A stretch of 64,000 bases of DNA from Ligustrum vulgare (Eukaryota > Streptophyta > Magnoliopsida > Lamiales > Oleaceae), in the NCBI GenBank assembly GCA_963555705.1, contig OY743172.1, positions 25,915,446 through 25,979,445 on the forward strand, given 5' to 3'. The notes beneath the pieces were generated by a model. That model searched no databases. It saw nothing but the letters and a program-made list of their open reading frames with translations, and was not told where the DNA came from. Positions 47,301 to 59,560 of this stretch are shown here, piece by piece; the stretch's first letter is position 1; every line of letters starts with the position of its first letter. The position numbers were made by a program, and so were the translations under genes.

Positions 47301-50300
47301 CAAAAGGCTCCTGGTAGGTAATCGATTTCATAGGTTTGTGTGTAACATTTGGAAACCAGTCTAGCCTTGTACCTGTCCACAGTCCCATCTGGCTTGTATT
47401 TTAACGATTACACTCATTGCACTCTACAGACCTTTTTCCTGGTGGTAAGGAGATCTCTCAGGTAGAATTCTTTTCAAGAGCATTCATTTCTTCTACCATA
47501 GCAGATTTCCACTTCGATTGATCAAAAGCTTCCTGAAAATGATTAGGAATTGACACAGAAGACAACTAAAGGGAAATGTCAGGTTAGTCTTAGATAAACA
47601 GTGGTAATAGATATAGTCTGAGATAGAAAGTATAGTATTGGAAGAAAATGTTGAGAAGGTAGTATTGAAAGAAGATGTTAAGAAGCCCAAATAAAAATAA
47701 AAATAAAAAATCGAACAAATATCGCACAACAGAGGTATCGCAAGTTTCGCTCAGCGGAAATGGCAGAAGAGAAGGGAAAAAACTGAACCCTAACAATAGA
47801 GGGGTCGTCTCTGACGTCGAGTAGGTTGTTGACGGCGCCGGAATGTCTGTGTAAGTCACTGATATGTCTAAGTAAGGTAGGAAATGGCTTCTAGGGTTTT
47901 TTTCTTACCCTACCTCTCATACCATGTAGAAGATTTGAAGAGAACTCAATTTTTCATTTAACTTCATGTTGGGGATATACAGAGAATATGGAATATTACA
48001 TAATTACCTTTCTAGTCCCTAGCAACTACTAAGTGCTATATTGGTACACTAATAGAAAACTATACATTTCAACAATCTTGAATAGAAAATATTAACCTGG
48101 TATATATGCCATTGAAATGGGGCTTGACTTTACAAAATTGTGGTGTTACCTTTTAAACTATTCCTATCAGGAATGAGTTGTCTTACAATTTGAAACAAAT
48201 AATCAGCTCTACATTCTTATGGCCAGAAATAGCAGCGATTAGGCCTGAAAGCCTTCATAGGACGTGAACAACCGGACGAAGTTGAAATCGCAGCTTCTCC
48301 CTCAATCTCTCAAGCTAGGAACTAAATTAAGACTTGGGAGTCTTGGACCATCATTTTGCGCTCATGTATATGTTTTTATCCAGTAGAAAAAATGGAGCCC
48401 ACACAGTAAATAAAATTAGAATACATATTCCCTTAAGAAATTTCTGGTAATCCATGGTAAACTCATACCACAAATTCTTTACATTGATTATTTGATTTCA
48501 ATGTATTAACGAGTCCAATCCATAATTAAAGCATATATTGTACTATTGCAAGTTTAATTATAAATATCCTGAGGCAGCATTTCTTAGATTGAAAATAATT
48601 ATTAATTTACGTGTTACCTTCCGTTTCATTGAACAAAATTTGCAGTCTGATGCTGACTCTGGTAACACTTGATTAACAATGAGTTTTCGTACTGGAACAT
48701 TTTCCTTCCTCAAAGATGCACAAAGCCTCGAAGATTCACTAAGTGCCATAACCTTGTAACAATGTCATGCCAAAAAGTGTTAGTGAAGAGGATAAATAGA
48801 AGAAGCAATTCCATAATTCAACTTTCATTTCATACTCTATAAGAGCACACCGCTCAGAACTGACAAAATGAAAAGATGAATTAGTAACCTTCAAAATACC
48901 TTCATGATATGATTCCATCTTTCAAAAAGCTCTACGAGTCTACAACAAAGCTATTTTTGTTCTCGAGCTTTTGATTATTTCTCGACTTGTTTTTCACTTT
49001 TTATTTATTTATTATTATTTTTATTTTTTATTTTTTTAATTTTTATTTTTATCTTTTTTGAAGCCCCTTTGACCAACTTCTAAATTCTTCCGTTGTGCAT
49101 CGAACTATTTGACTGATAATATTCTTCGAAGAAAAGAATGATTAAAATGGTGTTCGAATTTAGAAGAAAAGCTTTTTGTAGCGTGTCGGGTTGTTTGAAC
49201 CCGGGACGTCCCGTACAGCTTGGTTCAGGAGGAGCCAGTTGAGAAAAATATTTACAACTGAAAATTTAATGTTTTAGTAATATGAAATTATGTCCACAAA
49301 ATTATCTAACAAAAAACAGAATCTACTAACAAATAACAGGAAAAAAATTGATATGAAGCAGTAAGATGGTGCTAAGTAATGCCTTCAGGCTTCAAGCTAT
49401 CTTAACCATCTCACAAAAAAAAAAAAAAAAAAACCCACTCCAGAAAAGATTAAAAATTGTGAAAAAAAAGCAGGTGGGCAATTACAGTGGGTATTGTTAC
49501 TATCACAAACTCTGTGGTCTCTGAATCATGAAAAAGATCTCGCACTTTTGCCATTCTTTCCCTTAGTTGCTCTAGCTTGTCACTCTACAAATAGTGAAGG
49601 GAAAATAAATGAGTATCGTCGGTATTTTGTTAAAACCAAATATTAGAGCATGTTTGGCTAAGGGTTAAAAGTTTACTTAAAAGTAGATAAGCAAGTTTTA
49701 AACTGAATTGTTTCATTGGTAAAAGTTAGAAATGAGTAGGTTACTTTAAGGTAAGAGTTGCTTTCAGAAAAAAGTAACTCAACCAAACATATTTGGATAC
49801 AAAGAATTACTTAAAAGTAAGCCAAACATGCTCAACTATCAAAGTTTCACGCTTACACCATTTTCCTGTGATTCTCCTGCTCCAAAAGCAGATTTAATGG
49901 CCGAAGTCGCAGAAGCTATCTTCTTCTTGAGCTGAGATGAACCATACATTAAAGAGCAATTGATAATTACAATATGCAAAACAAGTGTAGGAAAAAAAAT
50001 GGGAGATGATATAATACTTGTAACAATGAGCTCCATCTGCCCTAATTTACAAGATACACCTTCCATCGCAGACCAAAAATCGAAAAAACTTGTTTTCATT
50101 AAGAACTCAGTCATAAAAAATGGAAAAAAAAAATGACGTCCGCTTATCAGATCTCATTCAAAAAAGCTAGTGGTTGAAAGTGGAGGCAGATCGACAGCAA
50201 GTGTCAGAAAAGGATACCATTTTTTAAACTGTGTATCAAAAAGATGGTGTTACAAACAATGTGGCACTAAAGGTTTAGTATCAAAAATCCAGACTTAAAG

Positions 50301-51065
50301 AAAATCATGCCAGCAAATTGCAGGAAAAATTTGGAATGGATTGTTGTGGTAGTTTGAAAATAATAAATCAGTAAAATGAGTATTCTGCTCACAAATATTG
50401 AGAAAATATATAAAATAGTATTAAATAGGCCTGGATACTCTTTGAATATGCAACTGCAAAAGCACCTTCATCATCTTGCCTATTGATGCGTCTAAGAAGT
50501 CTGGCAATGACAAAAGTCGTAGTGTGTGTCCCTGTAAAAGACAATATGTAACGCATTTGAAACCGCTCATGAAACAATCTGTAAGTGTGCATACTTACTG
50601 TAGGAGCTGTATCAAAAACAATCCGACTAAATGTATTAAACTCTTGTGACTCCACGAATTGCATGACCTGCAAGATCACTATATGGTCATATATTCTAGA
50701 ATTTCAAATCATGAAATTATTAATATAGAGAATAACCATAAATTTATGACACGCGCCTTTGAAATTGCAATTGCTTCGTCTAAACCAGGTGGAGGAGTGT
50801 CCAAGAGTTCTCCGAGCTTCAAGTCTCCCAACTGTTCAGAAAGCAATAGCGAAACAATTTTGATGCATGTGTCAAGAGTTTTATATGTGTACGTCACTTT
50901 AAAGAAAAAATTGTAATTAACAGTTTGATTGTTGCTGCTATGACCAACAATTGACTACATTCACAAGTTTCACAAAACAAAAAATAAAAAATTTAATAAA
51001 AGAGAGAAATTTTAAATCAAAATCACCGATAATATATCTCATGTGCACAAACTGAAAAATGAAAA

Positions 51066-51096
<31 letters not shown>

Positions 51097-53795
51097 TCGA
51101 GATCAATAGATAAGACAGTGAAAAAGAGTGAGGATGTTTAGCTTAGCTTAGAAATCTTAAAAGTAATTAAATTGAGGGTAAACAAGTTTTGTGTTGGACA
51201 AAGTTAAAAAAAGACATGTCCGCACCTGGTCAGCAAGCATTCCAAGACCCATGCTGTCCATTATATTTTTCATACCACCACCACCACCATGTTTTTGACT
51301 TGCAGAACGTAATTCATCCCTTGTTTTCTCAGGGTTCACCTACAAAGTTTAGTTATCATGTTACTACATGCATCAAATATGTAGGTAGATTGAAACATTA
51401 CCAAAATTCAGAAATGGCGTACTTCAAGTGCAAATAATGGAGATTCCACACCTTGAACAGGAACAAGCATCCCTCCAGCCAAATCCTACTGGGTTAACAG
51501 ATAAATTAAAATTGCATTTTCTCTCTCAATTGACTCTACCATTGTGTTTCTCAATTCAAACATATTCAACAGATAGGTAGTCCTTACCTGATCAAACGAA
51601 TCACTCAATGAGTGAGCTGGGTCAGTAGAAACCACAATAGTGGGGTGACCATGAGTCGCAAATTTTACAGCAAGAGATGCAGCACAACTAGTTTTTCCAA
51701 CACCTCCTTTCCCACCTAACATGTAATATTTCCTTCGCGTACTAGTAACCATCTCCTCAAATCCAGCAACAGCTTCAACAGTGGTGACAACATTTCTCAC
51801 TACAAAAAAAATATGCATGTGGATTTACAGTACTTGTGGTAAAAATTTCATACTATGAAATGCTCCCTATTGTTAAATAAGATAATATGTTCAATAATGA
51901 CGCAGGGACTCATTCATGTGTAATTGCTCCTCGCTCCAAATTCGTAAAATAGAACAAATGGATTGGCCAAAAAAATACTCCATTCGACTATCAATGCCAA
52001 TGCATAGCTGACATCCAAAACTCATGCTATATTTGATAGTATAAAATGGGGACCATTGGGTGTAATCAGTGAAAACTCAAGTTGAATTTGAAAGGAATTT
52101 TATTTCCATTTTTGAAACCCAATTCACATCTGCCTTGTGCAGCCTCATGGAAAAGCGCAAAGTATTTTGAATTATAGCATCAATTTGAATATGTGATTCA
52201 CAAATGAATCAGTACCCTTGCATAATTGACTATTTCCAATTTATATCTGAACTATTTGATTCTTTCTGCAGGCTGAAATTTTCCTACCATTAGGTGAAAT
52301 TGTGCTTCCACAAGGCAAGCTTCAGCATAAACCAATAATATTCAAAGTACATAAGCAAATTTCCTCAAAATCAAAAGTCTAATTTGCATCTCAAGTTATA
52401 AAATGGATAATAAAAAGTAGCAAAAAATAAATTAACAAAGTAGTGATCGGGCAGCAAGACCATCAATCCTCAATTCTAGAAGTCAAAAACATATGAAGTT
52501 TTTAATAGATTTTGGTAAAAATTGATGGAATGTGTGGTTGAAAAGTTTTGAGTCCTATAAAATGTGTAGTAAAATATTAATTGTTTGACTTTGACTTATA
52601 TTTTATCATATTTTTAGTGGTACCAAACACGGGCGAAATGACTGACTAAACACTCACGAAAGTCATTTATTTTAACTTTAAAAGAATATAAGTCCGCAAG
52701 AGAACAAAAATGCAGAGACTAAAGCAAGAAAATATTGACGCAACAAGAAAAGTAAATACAAAAACGAAAATAGTATTGCAGGCCTCCTAAACAGGCACTT
52801 TACAGCTACAAAGGTTAAAACTTCACTTGGAAGAGAAGGTTTCGCACTTAAGTCAAGGCAGGCCCTCCTGCTTCAGTTATCCGCTTTTCCGTTTTCATTT
52901 CTGTTTTTCAAGCTTTCGGGGCCAGGATGCATATAACATAGCCCAAAAGAACCTATAATTATAAAACCTTCTAGGCTGTGAAGAAGTTAATCCAAAAGGC
53001 TGAGGCTAATTATAAAAAGCTCATAACAGCAAGACAAGCGAGCGCGCAACTTAGCTAATTCCTCGAGTCATGTGCCACAATGAGTTGAAGACTCAGAGGT
53101 ATAAGCCTCAGCAAACGGCATCCAAAGCATGAGCTTAATGAAGGCCTCCCGTGAAACGCGCCTTTCTTTTAAATAATGAGCCTCTCTCCAATTCTCAATT
53201 ACTGGCAAAAAGGGATTACCCTCAAAAGTAACCCAATCACTCAAATGTCGTGAATCCTCTTTTTCCCTTTTGTGGAAGTATAAATCATGAAACCATTCAA
53301 TTATAAACTTTTAATTCTTTAGATTTTGTTTTGTTCATTGTGTTTTCCTAAGTTGAAAAATAACTATGCATCTTCAATATTGTCTTGCCCAGGTTTCTCC
53401 CTGAAAATATGCACGAAATAAGCATACTCTTAAGGACCAAAGACCACAAACAATTACAAATAAAAGCTAAAAAAAAAAAAAATCCCTTCCCGGTAAAATA
53501 TAGCACCTTAATATATTTGATGATGACGTTAAAATTAACTGAAAACAAGAAACATGCAAAGAAACTAACTTTTGAATCATATACTTAAAAAGACAGTGAT
53601 TGTATCTAAAGAAAAGAAAAAAATTAACCTTTATACATATATACACACAGGTGCTGGGGTGTGTGTACCTTGAAATGAACGTCTAATGGGTTCTGTGTCG
53701 ACGGCGGTGGAGATGTCTCTCAAGGTCCTACTGATTCTAGATAAAATGATCTTATAATTTTGGGGTTTGGATATGTGATTAAAAAGAGCAGCCAT
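41315..53795 (-). CDS. GET3B: Organelle-type GET3/ArsA ATPase (eleven exons, complete)
   Basis: Exons on the minus strand: 53669-53795, 51588-51799, 51423-51485, 51226-51339, 50757-50831, 50599-50667, 50466-50531, 49857-49931, 49486-49584, 48618-48752, 41315-41452. Phases join to 390 residues. GET3/TRC40 proteins are dimeric ATPases that bind tail-anchored membrane proteins; plants have a cytosolic form and organellar GET3b (plastid) and GET3c (mitochondrial) forms. Motifs: P-loop [10 protein letters not shown] 71-80, switch [13 protein letters not shown] 100-111, switch II FDTAPTGHTLRLL around 215-227, zinc CxxC at 337-340 (CKFC), and a C-terminus [14 protein letters not shown]. The first 45 residues are an Arg/Ser-containing presequence ([15 protein letters not shown]). 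The text [21 protein letters not shown] favours the GET3b type, while the short presequence would also suit GET3c. The start ATG is in a gccATGgc context. Intron 5 begins GC, not GT. Intron 10 is 7.2 kb because of nested retrotransposons. Confidence 0.94.
42128..42274 (-). repeat. 3' LTR of copia element 4, interrupted
   Basis: 147 bp homologous to 47925-48069 (tgtaga-agattt to ctatacattt). The last five bases caaca are supplied by the junction at 45162-45166. Confidence 0.88.
42275..42436 (-). repeat. 3' LTR of the small LTR element
   Basis: 162 bp, TGTTGAAATATAAGAATG to GCATTTCAACA on the plus strand; matches 45005-45166 except for isolated changes (gaaag/gaacg, tactag/tattag, cagcat/caacat). 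Confidence 0.88.
43780..44748 (+). mobile_element. Deletion derivative of the gag-protease family
   Basis: A perfect duplication caaaa (43775-43779, 44749-44753) flanks it. It consists of 18 bp of LTR start (tgatgtgatccggaaaag), about 50 bp of internal sequence ending in a polypurine tract (aaaggaagagggga, to 43847), then one full 901-bp LTR (43848-44748) starting with the same tgatgtgatccgg. The LTR is a diverged relative of the LTRs at 32559 and 35405, with the same acggccgtaa palindrome cluster (about 44005-44213). Unlike an ordinary solo LTR, it lost the 5' LTR body and most of the interior but kept the 3' end. Confidence 0.88.
45005..45166 (-). repeat. 5' LTR of the small LTR element, shared junction
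   Basis: 162-bp copy of 42275-42436. Its last ten bases, catttcaaca, also serve as the inner end of the 3' LTR of element 4, directly followed by that element's polypurine region. Confidence 0.85.
46018..46256 (-). repeat. 3' LTR of the TRIM
   Basis: 239 bp, no differences seen by eye from 46737-46975. Confidence 0.88.
46737..46975 (-). repeat. 5' LTR of the TRIM
   Basis: 239 bp, next to the primer site. Confidence 0.88.
47925..48074 (-). repeat. 5' LTR of copia element 4
   Basis: 150 bp, tgtagaagattt to catttcaaca on the plus strand, next to the primer site and followed by the atctt duplication. Confidence 0.88.
49646..49833. mobile_element. 188-bp MITE in GET3 intron 8
   Basis: Terminal inverted repeats GAGCATGTTTGGCT at both ends, non-coding interior rich in ttaaaagt. 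No exact target duplication (tta versus aac). A partial relative lies at 27796-27860, upstream of CPN60A. Confidence 0.75.
50668..50756 (-). other. GET3 intron 5, GC-AG type
   Basis: The coding text requires the join ...ISK|VMQF. That places the donor at AAAG|GCGCGT (GC at 50755-50756) and the acceptor at TTGCAG. A GT alternative four bases further would break the frame. GC-AG introns are a known minor class, but this donor is a weak match beyond the dinucleotide. Confidence 0.75.
51800..53668 (-). other. GET3 intron 1
   Basis: 1869 bp, GT at 53667-53668 and AG at 51800-51801. AT-rich. 52495-52630 is a dispersed repeat also seen at 27950-28075. No genes. Confidence 0.8.
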
Positions 53796-54301
53796 GGCAG
53801 TAATGTTTGATTTCTTCAATTCGTTGAGGTAACTGGAGTGGAACGAATAATGTGGAGGGAAAAACCAGGGTTTCTATTTTTGGGCTGTTTGGTAACTTCG
53901 ATAGCTGAATATTTGGTTACACAAATTATTATTATTATATTATTATTATTATTATTATTATTATGGGTTTTAAATCGTTGGGATATCCCAACGATTTTAT
54001 AATGTTATAGTTGACTTTTCTCACTATTAACATCTAATTAAACTCCTTATTTATTTATTTTTTTAAAAATTTAACCTGAAAATCGTGTGCCACAGTTGAC
54101 ATAGTTAAATCCATATAAATAAAGCTATCAAGAATGTGATCTACATTAACTGAGGATCATCTTTCCAATGTTGCAGGGCAGCAGGGCCAAGGAGAGAATA
54201 GACCACATTCTTATTAATGGCGACATGACAAGGGAGATACGGAAATATTTCATTTTTGCGTCAAGCTGCAACCTCATGCCTTCTATAGCCTCCATTCCAC
54301 T
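53796..54301. promoter_or_regulatory. GET3 5' flank with microsatellite and palindrome
   Basis: Upstream of the GET3 start codon. An (att)n microsatellite lies at about 53927-53964. A perfect 26-bp palindrome lies at 53972-53997 (half-site aaatcgttgggat). No TATA box can be assigned. Confidence 0.45.
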
Positions 54302-54780
54302 TGATGAGTTTACAACAGAAATGACTCACGAATTCATGAAAATATAGTTTCTTCTCTCAGTTGCCTCCTCCTCTTATGGTTGCTGCTTCTTTCTCTTTCT
54401 GTCTTATCGACTTAACGTCTCTTCGGTATAGTTTCCTTTTGGCTCAGATTTTAGCCTCTTGATTTAGTGCACAACCTTCCTAAAGGGATAGAAGAAGTCT
54501 CCTCTCGACCACTATAATCGTCATATAAAAAGGATCTCAAGATTACACACGACACTCCTATTTCAACCCAATGTATGCTAGTAGTTTTCTTTGAAAACCA
54601 AATTTTTCAAGAGAGTAAGTAAAATGGTAGAATCTTTAGAATGTATGGAGACTATGGAGCAAGACTCCTATTCAAAAATATTTGACCTCTAACATGTTGC
54701 CAACCAAAAACAGCCCTTTTGAAAAGAATAATTTCCAACCACATATCAAAATCCAATGGCCAATTTTAACACAAGATAAC
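54302..54780 (-). repeat. 3' LTR of copia element 5
   Basis: Diverged copy of 59725-60197; the outer end is around gtttacaacag and the inner end around ttttaacacaagata. The polypurine tract is not recognisable. Confidence 0.72.
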
Positions 54781-57700
54781 GAGTCCATGTTTATTTCTCA
54801 CCTGAAAACAAGTTGCCACATCAACCTTGAGTCCAAGATGTAACTACTATGCCATCACGCATAAAGGACAGTTGATGAGACATAAATCCTATAATTCTTC
54901 ACCATGGATCACCAATCATTTCTATCTATTTGGTTGCATGTGCATTAACAATTTAGAGGACCTGCTTTTCCCGGTCAGTATATCATTTAACAACAAACAC
55001 TCATTAACTGGTTCAATTATAGCAACATATTCGGTTCATGTGCTTCATAAGTAACTAAATGTTGTAATTGCAATTTTCAATTAATGCAGTTACCCCCTAA
55101 AGTAAAGAAATGAGAATTGTTGATTTTTTTCATCCTTATCACCGAAAAAATCAACCAACATATCCTACGCGAGCTTTCGCAGCGACGCTAGCTAGATCCA
55201 CTGGTTGATCTTTTTTTTTTTTTTTAACTGAGATTTGGTCATTTGAAGCTTGAGAGAAGATTCTTGGGAGGTAGAAAGTTGGTGACTCGGCTTATCTCCC
55301 TAATGGTTTAGAGACTCGCAGTACCCCCAAATATGTGTATGGAAGAAGCAAGGAAAGAAGTTGAACTGCTGAAGCTGTAAGGTTTGTTGCTGAGGTGGAG
55401 AGAAAGGGCTCCAAATTGGGCCTGGACCCCAAAGTTTTGGGCCAATTTTTTTCTATTAAGTACATTTTTTTCTCTCAAATATACTCAAATCTCAATAGTA
55501 TTCCAAGTTGGGTAGTTCGCCTCCAACATGACCCAGTATTTCGCCTCTGCTTCAGTCCTCATTTGCACAGATAATTGTTCAATTTACAACATTAAAATTA
55601 TGTTTTGTACTTAGAAAATTATTATACGTTATGGATTTCGTTTAGTTAGTTTTCTCTTGTTAATTGAATTCAAGACTTTTACCTTTTTATATTTTTAAAT
55701 TTAAATCTGGACAATTTTCACCATAAAAGAACATAAGGCTTCATGAAATAGTTATAACCCCGATATATTTCTCTTCTTTTTGTTGTTTTACTTGGTGCTT
55801 TTTGTTGTGATTCACTTTGGGAGTTTACTTTTTAACTTTTAGGTTGAGAAAAACCACCTTTTTAGGTAAATAATTTCTCTCTTATAGTAAACTAAATTTA
55901 CTAAGAAATGAAAATTTTAATAAAAGTAGTTCGTGTTTTCTTGGGTTTTGTGTTAATCAAACATAAAGGCATAGGATAAATGAAATATGGTTAAAACGGC
56001 TTTGGCTTTTTAGTGACTTTGAAATATTTTTAGTTTTGAACTTGAATAGCTTAGGTGAATTGTGATTATTGATGTAGAGAAATTTTCTCCTCCCTGTCAC
56101 GGGGAGGAGAAAACTTCTGTATATACGTATGCATTATGAATTGTGAATTATATAGTTTATTGAAACTTGGACTTGTACGTCGTGACAATGTAATTTGTGA
56201 ATTGAGATTTATATAGTTTATTGGTGTATGTATTATATTTTCATTGTGACACGAGATTTTACAAATAAAATTTTTCATTTAAGATATTAAAAAGAATTAT
56301 ATGACGAAATAAAAACTCGACATAAACTATAACTACTATATATTTATGCTACTGTGTGTATCAATACATGTAGTTTGACTACCAAAATTATGATATGGTT
56401 AGTATAATTTATTGAAGATTGATTAACCTTTACATTAAGCCCAACAAGATCAATAACGTAGGGATATCAGTATTGCTTTAATAAAACTGGTTAAATGATA
56501 AATTAAAACCTTAGTTATTTAAAACTGGATTATAATAGGTTACTTTGTGCTGCATGTATCTATACATAATATCAATACATGCAAGGGAGAGCTTAAACTG
56601 ATTTTCTTAAAATTGACGCCAACGTTTGTTAAATCCATATAACGATATTTTAAAACACGAGTATCGATACTTAAGATAAGAAACCCCATAGAACGCCCAG
56701 ATTTCATAAAACTTGAATATCACGTACATATTCTATTACAAAAGTCTTACATATTGGGATTTCGATTAACAAAAGAATCCCAATAACACGTGATGTTATT
56801 ATTGTTACAACATACTAAGAATTAGTAAAATTATAGTTATATGTATGAAGTAACTCAAAAGTTTCGGAGTCATAGTATTCGATCTTTACTTTAGTATACT
56901 CATATCGATATTAACATGGGGTACGTGGGCATTTGACTCTACATTTCGGTATCTTCCATATACATATATGTCGAACCATCATCCAAAAGTTTCCATCCGG
57001 TCGAGGTGGCTTTAAATATCTAACGCTCCAACATCTACAAGTTTGAAAACATGAAAATCATGGGTACAATGTATTCAGCAAGTAACAAGCTTTATTTTCA
57101 AAATCATGGTTTCAATAGTAGGGCCCATATTAAAAATCAAGTATTATCTCGAGCGCGCAATAAATCAAGAAGGTTTAAAACCCTAATTCAAGCGTGTATT
57201 TCACAGGTATTCCAAGTAGGGAGTGACCTCGTAACTCAAGCATAACCATAATACGACACGTATATCAAGAAAAACGTTGTAAGGTGCGATAACGAGCTGG
57301 ATAATGTATTGATTGTAATAACATGTAAGAAATCTTTTAACTTAGTACAAGATATGAAATAACACAACGTTTGCGGGAAGTAGCATTTAAGATCAATTAA
57401 ACAAAATGCAAGTGTAACTTACTATTACCGAGACTTGAAAATAACAAAATAATCAAAAGTTAAACTTCTATCTTTCTTAAAATATATCAAAGTATCGATA
57501 CACACTCGGATACTTGTTCTTGTAGGACTTCATGTATCGATACATGATATCTATACATGAAGTTATGCACCTGTAATTTTTATCTAATCCTTTAAATTCT
57601 TGCATTTTTCTTAACATAATTAATAATAGATCATTACAGGAGACTTATAAAACATATCAAGATCACATTACGACACTACATGTTCTAATTCAAGCTAGAA

Positions 57701-58639
57701 ATAAAAAAGGGACAAAATACTTTTGAGAGTTGGAAATCTAAAATTAAAAGGTGTTTAACTAGTTCTCTGGCACGATTTTTAGTATTTTTACCTCAACACT
57801 TCAATCCTTATTTAAACTAAAAGATCGTGGGCGTATTTTGCATAAAATATTAATCTTAGGTAATTATTGGCTACTATAGCTTGGAAGATTTATCAATCCT
57901 ACAAGCTGAAGTTGTTTCCCTGCATGAGGGTATTCAATTTGGTCGATACAGGTGGCTAGCATGGTCAGTTAGTGTTGTGGCTAATAAGATTTCAAAACAA
58001 CGCCCTAAAACTTAGCTAAATCTCCTGCATGTATCGGTACATAGGAGAGCATGTTTCGATACATTAGCTAACCGCCTTCATATATCGATACCTATAGAAC
58101 AAATATCGATACATGAGCTAGGATATTCAATAAAACTTATTTTCTTAAAAACAGAAGAATTTGCGGATTGTTACATTCACATTTCATGAAAACTACATTT
58201 TAGTATATTTCTATATTGATTGTTCAATTTTTAATGTTATTTAATTAAATAATAATAATAAACAATCTCGATGTTGCGATCATTGACAGTCAACGGCCTA
58301 CCTTTAATGTACTTGACTTCGAGAAGCCTTGGCTTGTGTACAGGTTGGAGGAAGAATCACAGCAGCAGAGCAAAAGAAGACCTAACCTCGATTGGAGATA
58401 GCAGCTCATTAATTGCCATGTCAACGACCGTTCTAGCTAAACCGTATTTATGGATCCGTCCCTACCTACAAACAAATGTTTAGGTTCTCTTCTTTCATAC
58501 ACTAACACTAATTATTTCAAAAAGATGCATTATTGGCCATTTAAGTCATGCCAAATGAGCCACACTAGAATTTGACATAAAATCTACTGAAAAACTAATG
58601 AAATTAGCCAAGTCATATCTAGTACTGAATCTACTAATG
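54781..58639. other. Non-coding interior of element 5
   Basis: No protein or RNA gene seen. 56.3-58.1 kb contains dispersed palindromic words of the form atgtatcgatacat (perfect at 57531-57546 as catgtatcgatacatg; variants near 56355, 56560, 56660, 58030-58120). This resembles LTR text of another, unidentified element. Confidence 0.5.
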
Positions 58640-59560
58640 ATGGAATACACAACAAAACCAATAGCATTTGCATAACGAATGTGTCCTATTTCGTTAACTT
58701 CCTTCAATTTTAAAGGATTGAGATGTAGATAGATTCATATGACCAGCTAAAGGAACATTTACAGATTTAGCATCTTTAGCACCAAATTTAGTTACTAATT
58801 TTTTTAGATAAGATTCTTGTGTTAGAGTCAACTTATATGCAACCCTTTCCCTAGAGATAATTGTGCCTATAATCTTCCTAGCATTCCCAAGTCCAGTCAT
58901 ATCAAGTTTAGATTTTCAAACAGTCTTTAATTTGATTATTTTAACTTTACTACTACTAGTAAGCAACATATCATCTACATACAACAACAAATATATTTCG
59001 CAACCTTTCACACTATTATTATGATAAAGATATGGATCAAAATAACTTCTTTTTAAAACCAATTTTCAAAACAAATGAATCTAAACTCTTATACCATAGT
59101 CTATGTGACTATTTTAAAACATACAGTGATTTCTCAAGTTGACACACATTTCCGATCTTACTCTTCAACTAAAAATCTAATGGTTGAAACATATAAATGG
59201 TCTAATCTAAATCATCATTAAGGAATGCGATTTTTACATCGAGTTGCTCCAATTCCTGATCAAATTGAAGTATCGAACATCTATAGCTAACATCATTCTT
59301 ATGGTCTTATACTTGATGACAAGTGAAAACACCTCAACGCAATCTATTCTCTCCCTTTGTACTAACCATTTGGAAACTAACCTAACTTCATACCTAGGTG
59401 GGTTTTTTACCCTCTTTAACTTTGCTAGGTCTATCTACAAGCACTCGAGTCCCATTCTTTTTAAGGGATTCTATTTTCTTTCTCATAACTTGAAGCCACT
59501 TTTCAGGCATAGTACACTCAGTTGCTTCTCTATATTTATATTGTTGTATTTAGCAAGGTT
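58640..59560 (-). pseudogene. copia reverse transcriptase remnant of element 5
   Basis: Minus-strand pieces of RT: LLYVDDMLL near 58960-58990, then MTGLGNARKIIGTIISRERV and LTQESYLKKLVTKFG (58694-58900). Upstream RT text (59050-59560) is badly decayed. Other domains are not recognisable. Confidence 0.8.

Larger units (their letters stand above)
45173..47570 (-). pseudogene. RT/RNase H remnant of copia element 4
   Basis: Minus-strand fragments. The start of RT is near 47460-47570 ([19 protein letters not shown]), with further RT pieces at 46980-47400. After the TRIM, RT continues ([19 protein letters not shown], 45990 downward) and RNase H follows (45450-45750, [14 protein letters not shown]). 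The stop is at 45173-45175. Multiple stops occur, and the TRIM interrupts it between KDLG and TLKYF. Confidence 0.85.
42128..48074 (-). mobile_element. Ty1/copia LTR retrotransposon 4 in GET3 intron 10
   Basis: A perfect 5-bp duplication atctt (42123-42127 and 48075-48079) flanks it. The 5' LTR is 47925-48074 (150 bp). The 3' LTR starts at 42128 and is split near its inner end by element 42275-45166. The primer site on the minus strand reads TGGTATGAGAGG (47913-47924). Internally only RT/RNase H remnants remain; gag, protease and integrase are missing. It also hosts the TRIM at 46018-46975. Confidence 0.9.
41453..48617 (-). other. GET3 intron 10, expanded by retrotransposons
   Basis: The donor GT lies at 48616-48617 and the acceptor AG at 41453-41454. 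Of 7165 bp, 5947 bp are the nested retroelement 42128-48074. The flanking exons keep phase 0 and intact coding sequence, so splicing across the insertions would give a normal protein. Confidence 0.9.

Noticed and set aside
49839..50114. Upstream part of the ORF preceding GET3 exon 8 (text [11 protein letters not shown])
   Set aside because: The family protein continues directly from KMMK to LKKKIAS, so this stretch is intron read-through.
58271..58483. 70-codon plus-strand ORF
   Set aside because: No domain, and it lies in decayed retroelement sequence.
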